DNA of 21,737 nt, from the NCBI GenBank assembly GCA_041556555.1, contig JBFFIE010000033.1, positions 1 through 21,737 on the forward strand, in the 5' to 3' direction. Below, piece by piece: positions 7,329 to 15,188 of this stretch. Below the pieces are notes generated by a model that was not told where the DNA came from, did not search any database, and was given only the letters and a program-made list of their open reading frames with translations. Source of the DNA: SZUA-592 sp041556555. GTDB taxonomy: Bacteria > Pseudomonadota > Gammaproteobacteria > Eutrophobiales > Eutrophobiaceae. Positions within the stretch are counted from its first letter, which is position 1; every line of letters begins with the position of its first letter. The translations under genes and the position numbers were made by a program.

Positions 7329-7733
7329 ATGCGACCTAGTCATTCAGAACACAGTGCCAAAGCTGCCAATGTCAATCTGACACCACTGATTGATATGGTT
7401 TTCATATTACTGATCTTTTTTCTGGTCACAGCATCATTTACCAAAGAGGCAGGGATAGAGGTTGATCGTCCGAGTGCACAAACCGCTGTCAGGCAAGAAG
7501 CAAGCAATCTGGTGATTGCCATCGACAAGAATAATGAAATCTGGGTTGAGAACCGGAATATCGATATCAGAACCATTCGTGCCTATGTTGAACAACAACA
7601 GGCGCAAAATCCGGAAGGATCCGTCATTATACTGGCAGACAAGGATTCACGTGCCGGAATGACCGTGGATGTCCTGGACCAGATCAGACTTGCCGGCGTG
7701 TCGAATGTCGCTATAGCAGCTGAAAGGGAATAA
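7329..7733 (+). CDS. exbD: ExbD-type biopolymer transport protein
   Basis: A 134-residue ExbD/TolR family protein with one N-terminal transmembrane helix (about 18-38) and a periplasmic domain. D22 in LTPLIDMVFILLIFFLV is the membrane aspartate that carries protons in this family. The periplasmic domain contains the family-typical segment VIILADKDSRAGMTVDVLDQI. The ATG at 7329 is chosen because it gives the normal ExbD N-terminus and follows the exbB stop by one base; an in-frame ATG farther upstream (7158) would run through exbB in another frame. It acts with ExbB and TonB in the inner membrane. Confidence 0.93.
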   Translation: MRPSHSEHSAKAANVNLTPLIDMVFILLIFFLVTASFTKEAGIEVDRPSAQTAVRQEASNLVIAIDKNNEIWVENRNIDIRTIRAYVEQQQAQNPEGSVIILADKDSRAGMTVDVLDQIRLAGVSNVAIAAERE

Positions 7734-7758
7734 AAACTCGATAGCTGCCGGTGTCATT

Positions 7759-8430
7759 ATGGTAACTAATGCCTACAAAACCCCTGCCGTTATCATTCTT
7801 TCGCTGGCGATCAATTTCCTGCTATTTCTTTTGATTTATCACCTGGTCACCAATGAGGTGGTTAAGCTGCCGAAATTTGAATCACTGAGTAATATTGAGT
7901 TTATCGACATACAAAAGAAAAAAGACACCAGCAGAGAGCTGCCAGAAGAACAGGAACCTGAAGAGCTAGAGGAGCCGGAAGCCCCTCCGGAACTGCCTAC
8001 CGAACCTGTATCCGAGATACCCGACACGCCGCAACCGGATTTACCCGCACCCAGTCCGAATATCGATATCCCGCTTGGTGTAGATGGAGTTCCCTATATT
8101 GGTGATTTCATGAAATCTGCCCCGGCCGATGTTGGTCCGGAACTACCGGTAATAGATTCCAATGTTGTACCTACCCGAAGGATAGAACCCATATATCCAC
8201 CCCGAGCCCAACGTGCGGGCATAGAAGGTTATGTGGTGGTGGAATTTACCATTGATATCGAGGGAAAGGTAAAAGATATAAAGGTCGTCGAATCGGAACC
8301 CGAGGGCATGTTTGAACGAGCGGTACGCCAGGCCCTGCAAAAATGGGAATTTCCCCCGAAAATAAGTAATGGCAAGGCAGTCGAACAACGCGCTCGTCAG
8401 GAAATACGGTTTTCACTTCAGGGCAGATGA
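7759..8430 (+). CDS. tonB: TonB energy transducer
   Basis: A 223-residue TonB protein: membrane anchor at about 9-29, a Pro/Glu-rich periplasmic spacer (about 55-105, rich in EEPEAPPELP) and a C-terminal TonB domain (about 140-220) with RIEPIYPPRAQRAGIEGYV and WEFPPKISNGKAVEQRARQEI, which contacts the TonB box of outer-membrane receptors. It carries force from the ExbB/ExbD/TtpC motor across the periplasm. An oddity is in the anchor: E. coli TonB has an SxxxH pair, whereas here the equivalent position reads S15-LAI-N19, with the only nearby His at 28. The start codon has no strong Shine-Dalgarno; it lies 25 bp after exbD. Confidence 0.92.
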   Translation: MVTNAYKTPAVIILSLAINFLLFLLIYHLVTNEVVKLPKFESLSNIEFIDIQKKKDTSRELPEEQEPEELEEPEAPPELPTEPVSEIPDTPQPDLPAPSPNIDIPLGVDGVPYIGDFMKSAPADVGPELPVIDSNVVPTRRIEPIYPPRAQRAGIEGYVVVEFTIDIEGKVKDIKVVESEPEGMFERAVRQALQKWEFPPKISNGKAVEQRARQEIRFSLQGR

Positions 8431-8431
8431 A

Positions 8432-9652
8432 ATGAAATCATATATCCTGTTTCTATCTGCTTTATTGCTGCTCAGTGCGCCACCAATCTCTTCTCATGCT
8501 GAAGAAAACGGAGAATACCTGCTCTCTGAGAAACTTTATCAACCCTTGCAGGAAATCCAGAAACTCATGGATGAAAATAAATATCCTGAAGCAAGAACCA
8601 AGCTGACAGAACTTCTGATAAGAGATCTGAGTAACTATGAAAAAGCAGTTTTGAACCAGACACTGGGTTATATTTACAATGCCATGGAGCAATACTCCGA
8701 AGCCCTGGATGCCTTTGTTACTTCCCTGGAATTCGGGGCCTTGCCGAATGATGTCACCCTGAACCTGACCTATATCATAGCGCAACTGTATGCCCAGCAG
8801 GGAAATCTCAAGCAAAGCCGGGATTATCTTGAGACCTGGTTGAATAAAACTCCAAGGCCAGGCATTGATGCCCATATTTTTGCTGCCACTGTTTACTACC
8901 AAATGGAAGAATATGCTGACATGGTGCCGCATTTGAAGCAGGCGTTAAGGATTTCAGAAGATCCTGAAAATTACTGGTATGAAATGTTGTTTGTTGCCTA
9001 CTATGAACTGGAACAGTATGAGAATGCCAGTAATACATTAGTCAATATGATTAAACGTTTTCCGGAAAAATCTGATTATTTGTTATATCTGGCAAATACA
9101 TATCTTCAGGCTGACAATAACAGAAAGGCAATCGCGGTCTATGAGCTGGCTGACAAGAAACATTTATTAACTGAATTAGAGATCAAGCAACTCGTGAATC
9201 TATATCTTGTAGAAGATATTCCACATAAAGCAGCACTTTTTCTCGAGGAAAAACTTGGTAAAAACATTATTCCACGGAGCCGTGAGAATCTGGAATTGCT
9301 TGCTAACAGCTGGATTCGTTCCAATGAAGATGATAAAGCCCTTCAAGTATTGAATGACATTGCCCAGATGAGTGGCGACCCGGACGTGTATCTTAGAATT
9401 GGGCAAATTTATTTCAAGCAACATAGGTGGGAAAAAGCTCAAGCCGCGCTGGAGGAAGCAAATAATATTGATGATAATAATAAAAACGCCCGCGCCAATC
9501 TGTTATTGGGTATAGCGGCTTATCATAATGATCAGGTGGCCATTTCCAATAAGGCCCTGAACAAGGCATCTACAAATGAGAGCACCAAGCAACAGGCAGA
9601 ATGGTGGCTGGCAAAACTTAACCGAAAAATTGAAACTGCAAGTAAAAACTAA
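8432..9652 (+). CDS. Periplasmic TPR-repeat protein, last gene of the TtpC-type TonB operon
   Basis: A 406-residue exported protein with a signal peptide (about 1-23, ISSHA before Glu-Glu) and multiple tetratricopeptide-like repeats across most of its length, for example NQTLGYIYNAMEQYSEALDAF, FVAYYELEQYENASNTL, YLRIGQIYFKQHRWEKAQAAL. Such a TPR gene follows tonB in TtpC-type operons of Vibrio (family knowledge); its role is unsettled and probably scaffold-like. The start at 8432 gives a clean signal peptide; the longer in-frame ATG at 8369 would overlap tonB by 62 bases and bury it. Its stop codon TAA overlaps the stop of the convergent kinase gene within the four bases CTAA. Confidence 0.88.
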   Translation: MKSYILFLSALLLLSAPPISSHAEENGEYLLSEKLYQPLQEIQKLMDENKYPEARTKLTELLIRDLSNYEKAVLNQTLGYIYNAMEQYSEALDAFVTSLEFGALPNDVTLNLTYIIAQLYAQQGNLKQSRDYLETWLNKTPRPGIDAHIFAATVYYQMEEYADMVPHLKQALRISEDPENYWYEMLFVAYYELEQYENASNTLVNMIKRFPEKSDYLLYLANTYLQADNNRKAIAVYELADKKHLLTELEIKQLVNLYLVEDIPHKAALFLEEKLGKNIIPRSRENLELLANSWIRSNEDDKALQVLNDIAQMSGDPDVYLRIGQIYFKQHRWEKAQAALEEANNIDDNNKNARANLLLGIAAYHNDQVAISNKALNKASTNESTKQQAEWWLAKLNRKIETASKN

Positions 9653-10926
9653 TTGTAACTTTTTTCAGCCTCTTCCAGAACCTTAATAAATTCAGTGGCT
9701 GTCTGGAATCTGTCTTCAGGTTTTTTTGCAAGTGCTTTGTTAATTATTTCCTGATAGGGTGACAATTCTTCCGGCAAGGTCGGGATCTCCGCATGAACAT
9801 GGCGATATATAACTGCTGCTGCCGATGATGCTGTAAACGGTTTCTTGCCAGTTAGCAGCTCATAAAGTAATACACCGGCACTGTATATATCCGAACGTTG
9901 ATCAATCACCTTACCTTCTCCCTGTTCGGGACTGATATAATGGGGTGTACCAATTATCTGTCCCATGGTAGTAAGATCTGATTTTGCATCCATTTTTTTT
10001 GATATTCCAAAATCTGCCAATGCCAGGCTATCGTCCCCCCTGAACATGATATTTGCCGGCTTCAGATCACGATGGACAATATTAATTTTGTGTATTGCAT
10101 CCAGGCCATAAGCAATATGAGTCAAATAGTTAAAAGCGACTCCCGGAGTCAAATTCAGTTCCATCCGCTGTTTCAGGTCCCCTCTTGAGAAAAATTCCAT
10201 TGCGATGAAACCATATTCTTCGGTAATTCCATGATCGTATATTCTACAGACAAACGGACTTTCCAATCCGGCGAGTAATTCTGCTTCACGAACAAAACGC
10301 TTGATGTAATTTTTATGCGAGACTTTTTTAATATCGAGAATTTTCAAAACCAGTGACAACCTATCCGAATTTCTTTCTGCAAGATAAACCCTGGACATGG
10401 CGCCATGGCCAATCATCCTTACTATCCGGTAATCTGATCCAACATCAATTTCGTTTTGATCTTTTTTCTTCTGTTTGTTTTGAGCATGAAGTTTCTTGAC
10501 CAGTTGCTCGGCACTACTTTTATCTTTTTCAAGTTCGGCAAATTTTTCGGGTGTGTAGTCAATCGCCTCACTCATCATTTGTGCCAGTCGCTTGGGCGTC
10601 ATATCGACTTTGTTCAGGTAATCTGCTGCACCAAGCTTGATGGCCTTGACTGCAATGTATTCATCGCCCTCAGCGGTGAGAATGATTGTAGGCGGAAAAT
10701 CAGGCAGGGATCTGAATTCTTTCAACCATGTGAAGCCATCCTCACCACCACCAAGGTTATAATCCAATAACACAACATCATAATCTGACCAATTGAAATC
10801 TGGGGTTGGCTTTCCCATGGTCTCGACTTCATATTTAACCACGACACTGTCTTTCAGTTCTTTACCAAGATACATTGCTGCAAGATCTCTGAATTCTCTG
10901 GAATCGTCGATGAGCAGAATTTTCAT
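9649..10926 (-). CDS. Response regulator receiver - Ser/Thr protein kinase fusion
   Basis: A 425-residue soluble signalling protein joining two normally separate modules. The receiver domain (about 1-125) has D7-D8, phospho-acceptor D55 (in VVLLDYNLGGGEDG) and K106. A charged, helical linker (about 128-162) leads to a eukaryotic-like kinase (about 166-420): glycine loop GHGAMSRV (173-180), ATP lysine K195, catalytic HRDLKPAN (285-292, Asp287), DFG (305-307), and activation-segment IGTPHYISPEQ. No transmembrane helix is seen, unlike PknB-type kinases. All catalytic residues are present, so it should phosphorylate Ser/Thr under control of an unseen histidine kinase. It lies 65 bp after the RND pump gene on the same strand and may be cotranscribed. 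No partner phosphatase or substrate is evident nearby. Confidence 0.93.
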   Translation of the reverse strand: MKILLIDDSREFRDLAAMYLGKELKDSVVVKYEVETMGKPTPDFNWSDYDVVLLDYNLGGGEDGFTWLKEFRSLPDFPPTIILTAEGDEYIAVKAIKLGAADYLNKVDMTPKRLAQMMSEAIDYTPEKFAELEKDKSSAEQLVKKLHAQNKQKKKDQNEIDVGSDYRIVRMIGHGAMSRVYLAERNSDRLSLVLKILDIKKVSHKNYIKRFVREAELLAGLESPFVCRIYDHGITEEYGFIAMEFFSRGDLKQRMELNLTPGVAFNYLTHIAYGLDAIHKINIVHRDLKPANIMFRGDDSLALADFGISKKMDAKSDLTTMGQIIGTPHYISPEQGEGKVIDQRSDIYSAGVLLYELLTGKKPFTASSAAAVIYRHVHAEIPTLPEELSPYQEIINKALAKKPEDRFQTATEFIKVLEEAEKSYN

Positions 10927-10957
10927 ATTAAGTATTCAAGTTTATTGATTAAGACTT

Positions 10958-10985
10958 ATGTTACTAGATTAATCAGCTTACACAA
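10958..10985 (-). promoter_or_regulatory. Weak sigma-70-like element before the receiver-kinase gene
   Basis: In the 65-bp gap after the RND gene the minus strand reads TTGTGT (10985-10980), 16 bp, TAACAT (10963-10958). Each box has about four of six consensus bases. It could allow expression of the kinase independently of the pump, but an AT-rich gap makes chance matches likely. Confidence 0.25.
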
Positions 10986-10991
10986 AGCATA

Positions 10992-13900
10992 TTACCCATT
11001 GTGCACAGGGCTCCCGAACTTACCGAAGGCGTGCATGATAATGGGCATTATCAACAGATTAAGAATGGTGGAAGAAACCAGCCCACCAATAATGATACTG
11101 GCCATTGGACCCATGATCTCTCTTCCGGCATTATCACTGTTGAAAGCAATAGGCAACATGGCCAGAGCTGTTACCAGTGCGGTCATTATTATAGAGGGCA
11201 GTCGTTCCTGTGCCCCCTGAATGACTGTATCCATGTCCCATGGCAATCTTTCTGTCTCAACCAGATACTGGTAATGCGAGACCAGCATAATGGAATTACG
11301 AACAGTGATTCCAAACAAGGTTACAAATCCAACCATCGACCCCACGGAGATCATATTATTCGTAAAGACCACGGCCAAAACACCACCTACCAGTGAAAAT
11401 GGCAGATTCAACAACATTAATAACACATTCCTGATCCTGCCCACGGCAATATAGATTAATATAAAAACGCCTATACCAGCCATGATTGAATGGAGAATAA
11501 GTTCTTCACGTGCTTTCGCCCGCTCAATAGAGGCACCAGTGAATTCAGGATAAGTGCCTGCGGGAAACTGGACTTCATTTAACACGCGATGCCTCAGGTC
11601 ATCCATAAATGACTCAAGATCTCGACCTTCCACATGTGATGTCACTGTCTGAACCCGTTGCCCACCCTGATGCAGGATGTTATACCTGCCACCTGTCTGG
11701 CTGATATCTGCTACCTGTTGTAGTTGTATAAAAGTCCCCTCCGGTGTTTTAACAGGTAAGGTTTTTACATCAAAAGGCTGTTTACGTTTTGCTTCTGAAA
11801 GAAAAACAGCGACATCGAAAATACGGTTACCCCGGTTGATGCTGCCAACTGTCTCGCCTTCATAGGCAATCCGGACAACATCCATCACATCTACAGGTTT
11901 GAGCCCCCATTTTGCGAGTTCATCAAGCCTTAAACGCACCTGTAAAAACGGGGTACCGGGAGGTGAGCGCAATTGAATGTCTGTAGCTCCAGGCACTGAG
12001 CCAATGATCCCGGCAACGTTCTGCACCAACCGATCGAGTTGTGCCAGATTGTCTCCATAAATATTCACAACTATAGGCGATTGATAGCCTGATACTGTTT
12101 CATCCACCCGTTCAGACAGAAAATTATGAGCCTCAAACAAAATACCAGGGGTTTCACGCATCACTGCACGTAATTGATCCAGGACTTCCTGTTGTTCACT
12201 GCCCGACAGTGGCTCCAGATCGACCTCGAATTCGCTGTAATGACTGCCGAAGGTATCCGCTCCACGTTCAGCCCTGCCCGCCCATTGTGATACCGATCTT
12301 ACTCCGGGTACATCAAGAAACTTTTTAGTCAGGGTATTACCCATACGTATTGATTCCTGTAATGACGTCCCGGGCAGACTGGATGTGTGGGCAATATAAT
12401 GCCCTTCCCTGAGATCCGGGAGAAACTGGCCACCCAGGGTTGGCACTATTGCCAGTGATAACAAACACAGTAACAAGCTGGTGCTGATAGTGAGTAAGGG
12501 TGACAAGCTGAGAAAATGCAATACCTTGCCATAGAAAGGTTTCAGCATCCTGATTAATGGCGGGTCATCATTTGGTATTCTGCCCCGTTCCAGCAACAGG
12601 TAGCACAGGGCTGGTGTAACAGTCAGTGCCACCACCAGTGACATCAGGATGGCCAAAATGTAAGAAAATCCCAATGGTGAAAACAAGCGGCCTGCCAGTC
12701 CGCTCAGGGTTAATAATGGAATAAACACAATAGCCACAATGAAAGTTGCATAGACCACGGAACCCCGAACTTCCATCGAGGCATTAAAGACTACATCTGC
12801 TATCGGTCTGGGTTGCAGCAATTGCCTGTTTTGACGCAGGCGCCGGAAGATATTCTCGGTATCAATAATGGCATCGTCGACAACTTCACCAAGTGCGATT
12901 GCAAGCCCGCCCAGTACCATGACATTTAGATTGATACCCATATTAAGCAATACAAGCGCCGCACTGATCAACGACAGGGGAATTGCCAGCGCGGAGATAA
13001 AGGCCGTCTTGATATTGAAAAGAAATAGGTAAAGGACAATAACAACAAATAATCCACCGATAGCAAGATGCTCGGCAATATTATGCAAAGAGCTTTCAAT
13101 ATAATTGGCGGGCCGAAACAGATCCGGATATAACTGTATACCCTGCTTATTGAGCAGTGTTTCCAGATCTTCCAGTGCTGATTCCGCAGCCCTGGAAACA
13201 GTCAGGGTATTGGCTCCATATTGCCCGATCACCATCATAACAATACCGGGTTTACCCATGATGGCCGCAGCACTGAAAGGCGGTTCGGCTGCCCACCTGA
13301 TGTCTGCCACATCTGTGAGGTAAATAGCTTGTGTGTCGTGGTATCGCAAAATAACTCTTCCAAGCTCTTCGGGGTTCAGCGGCTGGCCTGTAGTAGTCAG
13401 TGTGATTCGTTGGTTTTCATTTTCAATGAAACCGACACCCTGAATTGTGGTGGCCCTTTTGGCAGCTGCGACCACTTCATCCATGGCCAGTCCATACTGT
13501 ACTAGTTTTTCCGGTAACAACTGGATCTGGAGTTGTCTAACATCGCCTCCAAAAACGTTAACATCGGCAATACCTGGAACACTGAGTAACCGCGGTACGA
13601 TCGTCCAGTCAGCAATTTCACGTAATTCCATCAAATTACGCTGTTCACTGTGGATGCCAATTGTGAGTATTGTGGCTGATGAGGATGCCAGTGGTACTAT
13701 CACCGGTTGCATTACTGTTTCAGGCAGGGAATTACCGATCCCTGCCAGACGCTCTGCCAGTAATTGTCTGTTACGGTAAATATCACTATCTTCATCAAAA
13801 ATAACCGTAACAATCGAGAGACCCTGAATGGATTCCGAGCGAATATAGTTCAGATTGATTAAGCCACCAATTGCGTTTTCAATTCGCTGGGTTACAAGTA

Positions 13901-14087
13901 TTTCTACCTGTTCTGATGACAGACCAGGTGATTCGGTCTGGATGATGACCATCTTCGGGGAAAATTCAGGGAAAATATCAAGCCCGGCACGGGGGATCTC
14001 GTAGATACCGTAGGCAATCAGCAACATCGCAAGCCCGAGTATTACACCACGAAAACGGATTGAAAAATGGACTATGGATGCAAGCAT
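10992..14087 (-). CDS. RND efflux pump, heavy-metal-efflux (CzcA/CusA-like) branch
   Basis: A 1031-residue inner-membrane proton/substrate antiporter of full RND length, with two repeats of one helix, a large porter loop and five further helices. The start region (IPRAGLDIFPEFSPKMV, about 31-47) and NENQRITL/TTTGQ segments fit the HME group. In TM4 the proton-relay motif reads GEVVDDAIIDTEN (400-412), with D404, D405 and E411; this differs from the DFG-VDGA form of CzcA and the D-A-A form of CusA. In the porter region EGHYIAHTSSLPG (561-573) has His567 where, as I recall, CusA has Met573, so the Met-lined copper/silver path is not evident. It is the third gene after channel and adaptor; the substrate cannot be named from sequence. 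Confidence 0.9.
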   Translation of the reverse strand: MLASIVHFSIRFRGVILGLAMLLIAYGIYEIPRAGLDIFPEFSPKMVIIQTESPGLSSEQVEILVTQRIENAIGGLINLNYIRSESIQGLSIVTVIFDEDSDIYRNRQLLAERLAGIGNSLPETVMQPVIVPLASSSATILTIGIHSEQRNLMELREIADWTIVPRLLSVPGIADVNVFGGDVRQLQIQLLPEKLVQYGLAMDEVVAAAKRATTIQGVGFIENENQRITLTTTGQPLNPEELGRVILRYHDTQAIYLTDVADIRWAAEPPFSAAAIMGKPGIVMMVIGQYGANTLTVSRAAESALEDLETLLNKQGIQLYPDLFRPANYIESSLHNIAEHLAIGGLFVVIVLYLFLFNIKTAFISALAIPLSLISAALVLLNMGINLNVMVLGGLAIALGEVVDDAIIDTENIFRRLRQNRQLLQPRPIADVVFNASMEVRGSVVYATFIVAIVFIPLLTLSGLAGRLFSPLGFSYILAILMSLVVALTVTPALCYLLLERGRIPNDDPPLIRMLKPFYGKVLHFLSLSPLLTISTSLLLCLLSLAIVPTLGGQFLPDLREGHYIAHTSSLPGTSLQESIRMGNTLTKKFLDVPGVRSVSQWAGRAERGADTFGSHYSEFEVDLEPLSGSEQQEVLDQLRAVMRETPGILFEAHNFLSERVDETVSGYQSPIVVNIYGDNLAQLDRLVQNVAGIIGSVPGATDIQLRSPPGTPFLQVRLRLDELAKWGLKPVDVMDVVRIAYEGETVGSINRGNRIFDVAVFLSEAKRKQPFDVKTLPVKTPEGTFIQLQQVADISQTGGRYNILHQGGQRVQTVTSHVEGRDLESFMDDLRHRVLNEVQFPAGTYPEFTGASIERAKAREELILHSIMAGIGVFILIYIAVGRIRNVLLMLLNLPFSLVGGVLAVVFTNNMISVGSMVGFVTLFGITVRNSIMLVSHYQYLVETERLPWDMDTVIQGAQERLPSIIMTALVTALAMLPIAFNSDNAGREIMGPMASIIIGGLVSSTILNLLIMPIIMHAFGKFGSPVHNG

Positions 14088-14133
14088 GTACTGTTATTAT
14101 TTTTATTGCAGTTATACGATGTTCACTGATATA

Positions 14134-15186
14134 TCAGGGATTGTCATCTTCGTCCGGAATAGACCAGTGGAATTCCTCCGAGAGCAACATCTGTGCCCCG
14201 GAGGTAATCACATACTCTCCCGGATTTATACCTTTCTCTACAAACCACTTCTCATATCCGGGCTGATAACTCCGGATTTCTTTTCTTACGAAATATCCTT
14301 CTGAAGACTTAATATATACCCACGGTTTGTCTGAATACCATATGATGGCAGACTCAGGCAGTTCGACACCTTTGACTTTGTCACTACCGGAATAAATTTC
14401 TGCCATCAAAGATATGCCGCGAGGGAATTGGCTTCCTGTGTAAAAAAAATAAGAGAGGCCCTGTAATAGTGAGTCTGAATAGGGTGCCTGAGATATATAG
14501 TTTGCTGTTTGTTTCTTCTGTTCCTGGCCGGGCTGGTAAACCACGATTTTATCATTACCCTCTGGCAGCAACTGTCCCGGATGTAGACTAATTAGCAATA
14601 ACCGGGATTGGCCTGTTAACAATTCAGTGATAAGTTTACTACTGTCAAATAATTGTCCAGTTATAGCTTTCCCCCACTGTTGCACAGAAGATTCATACAA
14701 ACTGCTTAACTGGTTTGTGATATCTTCATATTCTGCCTTGTCTGAAATCCACTTCATTTTTGCCTGCTGTAACTCCCGAGTGGATATATTAGCTGCATCG
14801 GCATGTAAGAGCTGGAGTCTTCGATATTCCTTGTTACTGATCTCAAGACTTGCTGCGGATTTCGACTTGAGTGTTTGTAGTTGTCTGAGTTTCGAATTCA
14901 AATCAACCAAAGAAGTAAGGTCAATAATTTTCCCGCGGGCGATGAAACTATGTTGATATTCAGTTTCCTTGAGTGTAGTCCCGGTTATACCTGCCTGTTC
15001 CTGCAATTCCTGTGAGATCTGAACCACCGGATTACCGTCAATCAGTTTTATCAAAAGACCTGATTCCTGAGTACCTTCTTCTTCTGATAAGGTATCTTCA
15101 AATTCAACTGAGTAAAAGTATTCCCCAATGAAGTAAGTCAGAGTTATCAGGACAAATATCCCAAGAATATTAAAAGTCAGCTTCAT
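14134..15186 (-). CDS. RND periplasmic adaptor (membrane fusion protein)
   Basis: A 350-residue adaptor linking the RND pump to the outer-membrane channel. It has an N-terminal membrane anchor (about 6-25), a barrel-sandwich half (about 70-95, GKIIDLTSLVDLNSKL), a single alpha-helical hairpin (about 95-170), and C-terminal beta-barrel/membrane-proximal parts (PESAIIWYSDKPWVYIK, then NPGEYVITSGAQMLL at about 315-335). It is somewhat short for CusB-type adaptors and lacks any recognisable metal-binding N- or C-terminal extension. It starts 2 bp after the channel gene and ends 46 bp before the pump gene, so the three form one operon. Confidence 0.87.
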   Translation of the reverse strand: MKLTFNILGIFVLITLTYFIGEYFYSVEFEDTLSEEEGTQESGLLIKLIDGNPVVQISQELQEQAGITGTTLKETEYQHSFIARGKIIDLTSLVDLNSKLRQLQTLKSKSAASLEISNKEYRRLQLLHADAANISTRELQQAKMKWISDKAEYEDITNQLSSLYESSVQQWGKAITGQLFDSSKLITELLTGQSRLLLISLHPGQLLPEGNDKIVVYQPGQEQKKQTANYISQAPYSDSLLQGLSYFFYTGSQFPRGISLMAEIYSGSDKVKGVELPESAIIWYSDKPWVYIKSSEGYFVRKEIRSYQPGYEKWFVEKGINPGEYVITSGAQMLLSEEFHWSIPDEDDNP

Positions 15187-15188
15187 GG

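Noticed and set aside
8369..8431. Longer TPR gene starting at 8369
   Set aside because: It overlaps the conserved TonB C-terminus by 62 bases and would hide the signal peptide that begins at 8432.
14126..14137. Perfect palindrome CTGATATATCAG at the end of the adaptor gene
   Set aside because: It is short, AT-rich and covers a stop codon; no T-tract or known operator supports a function.
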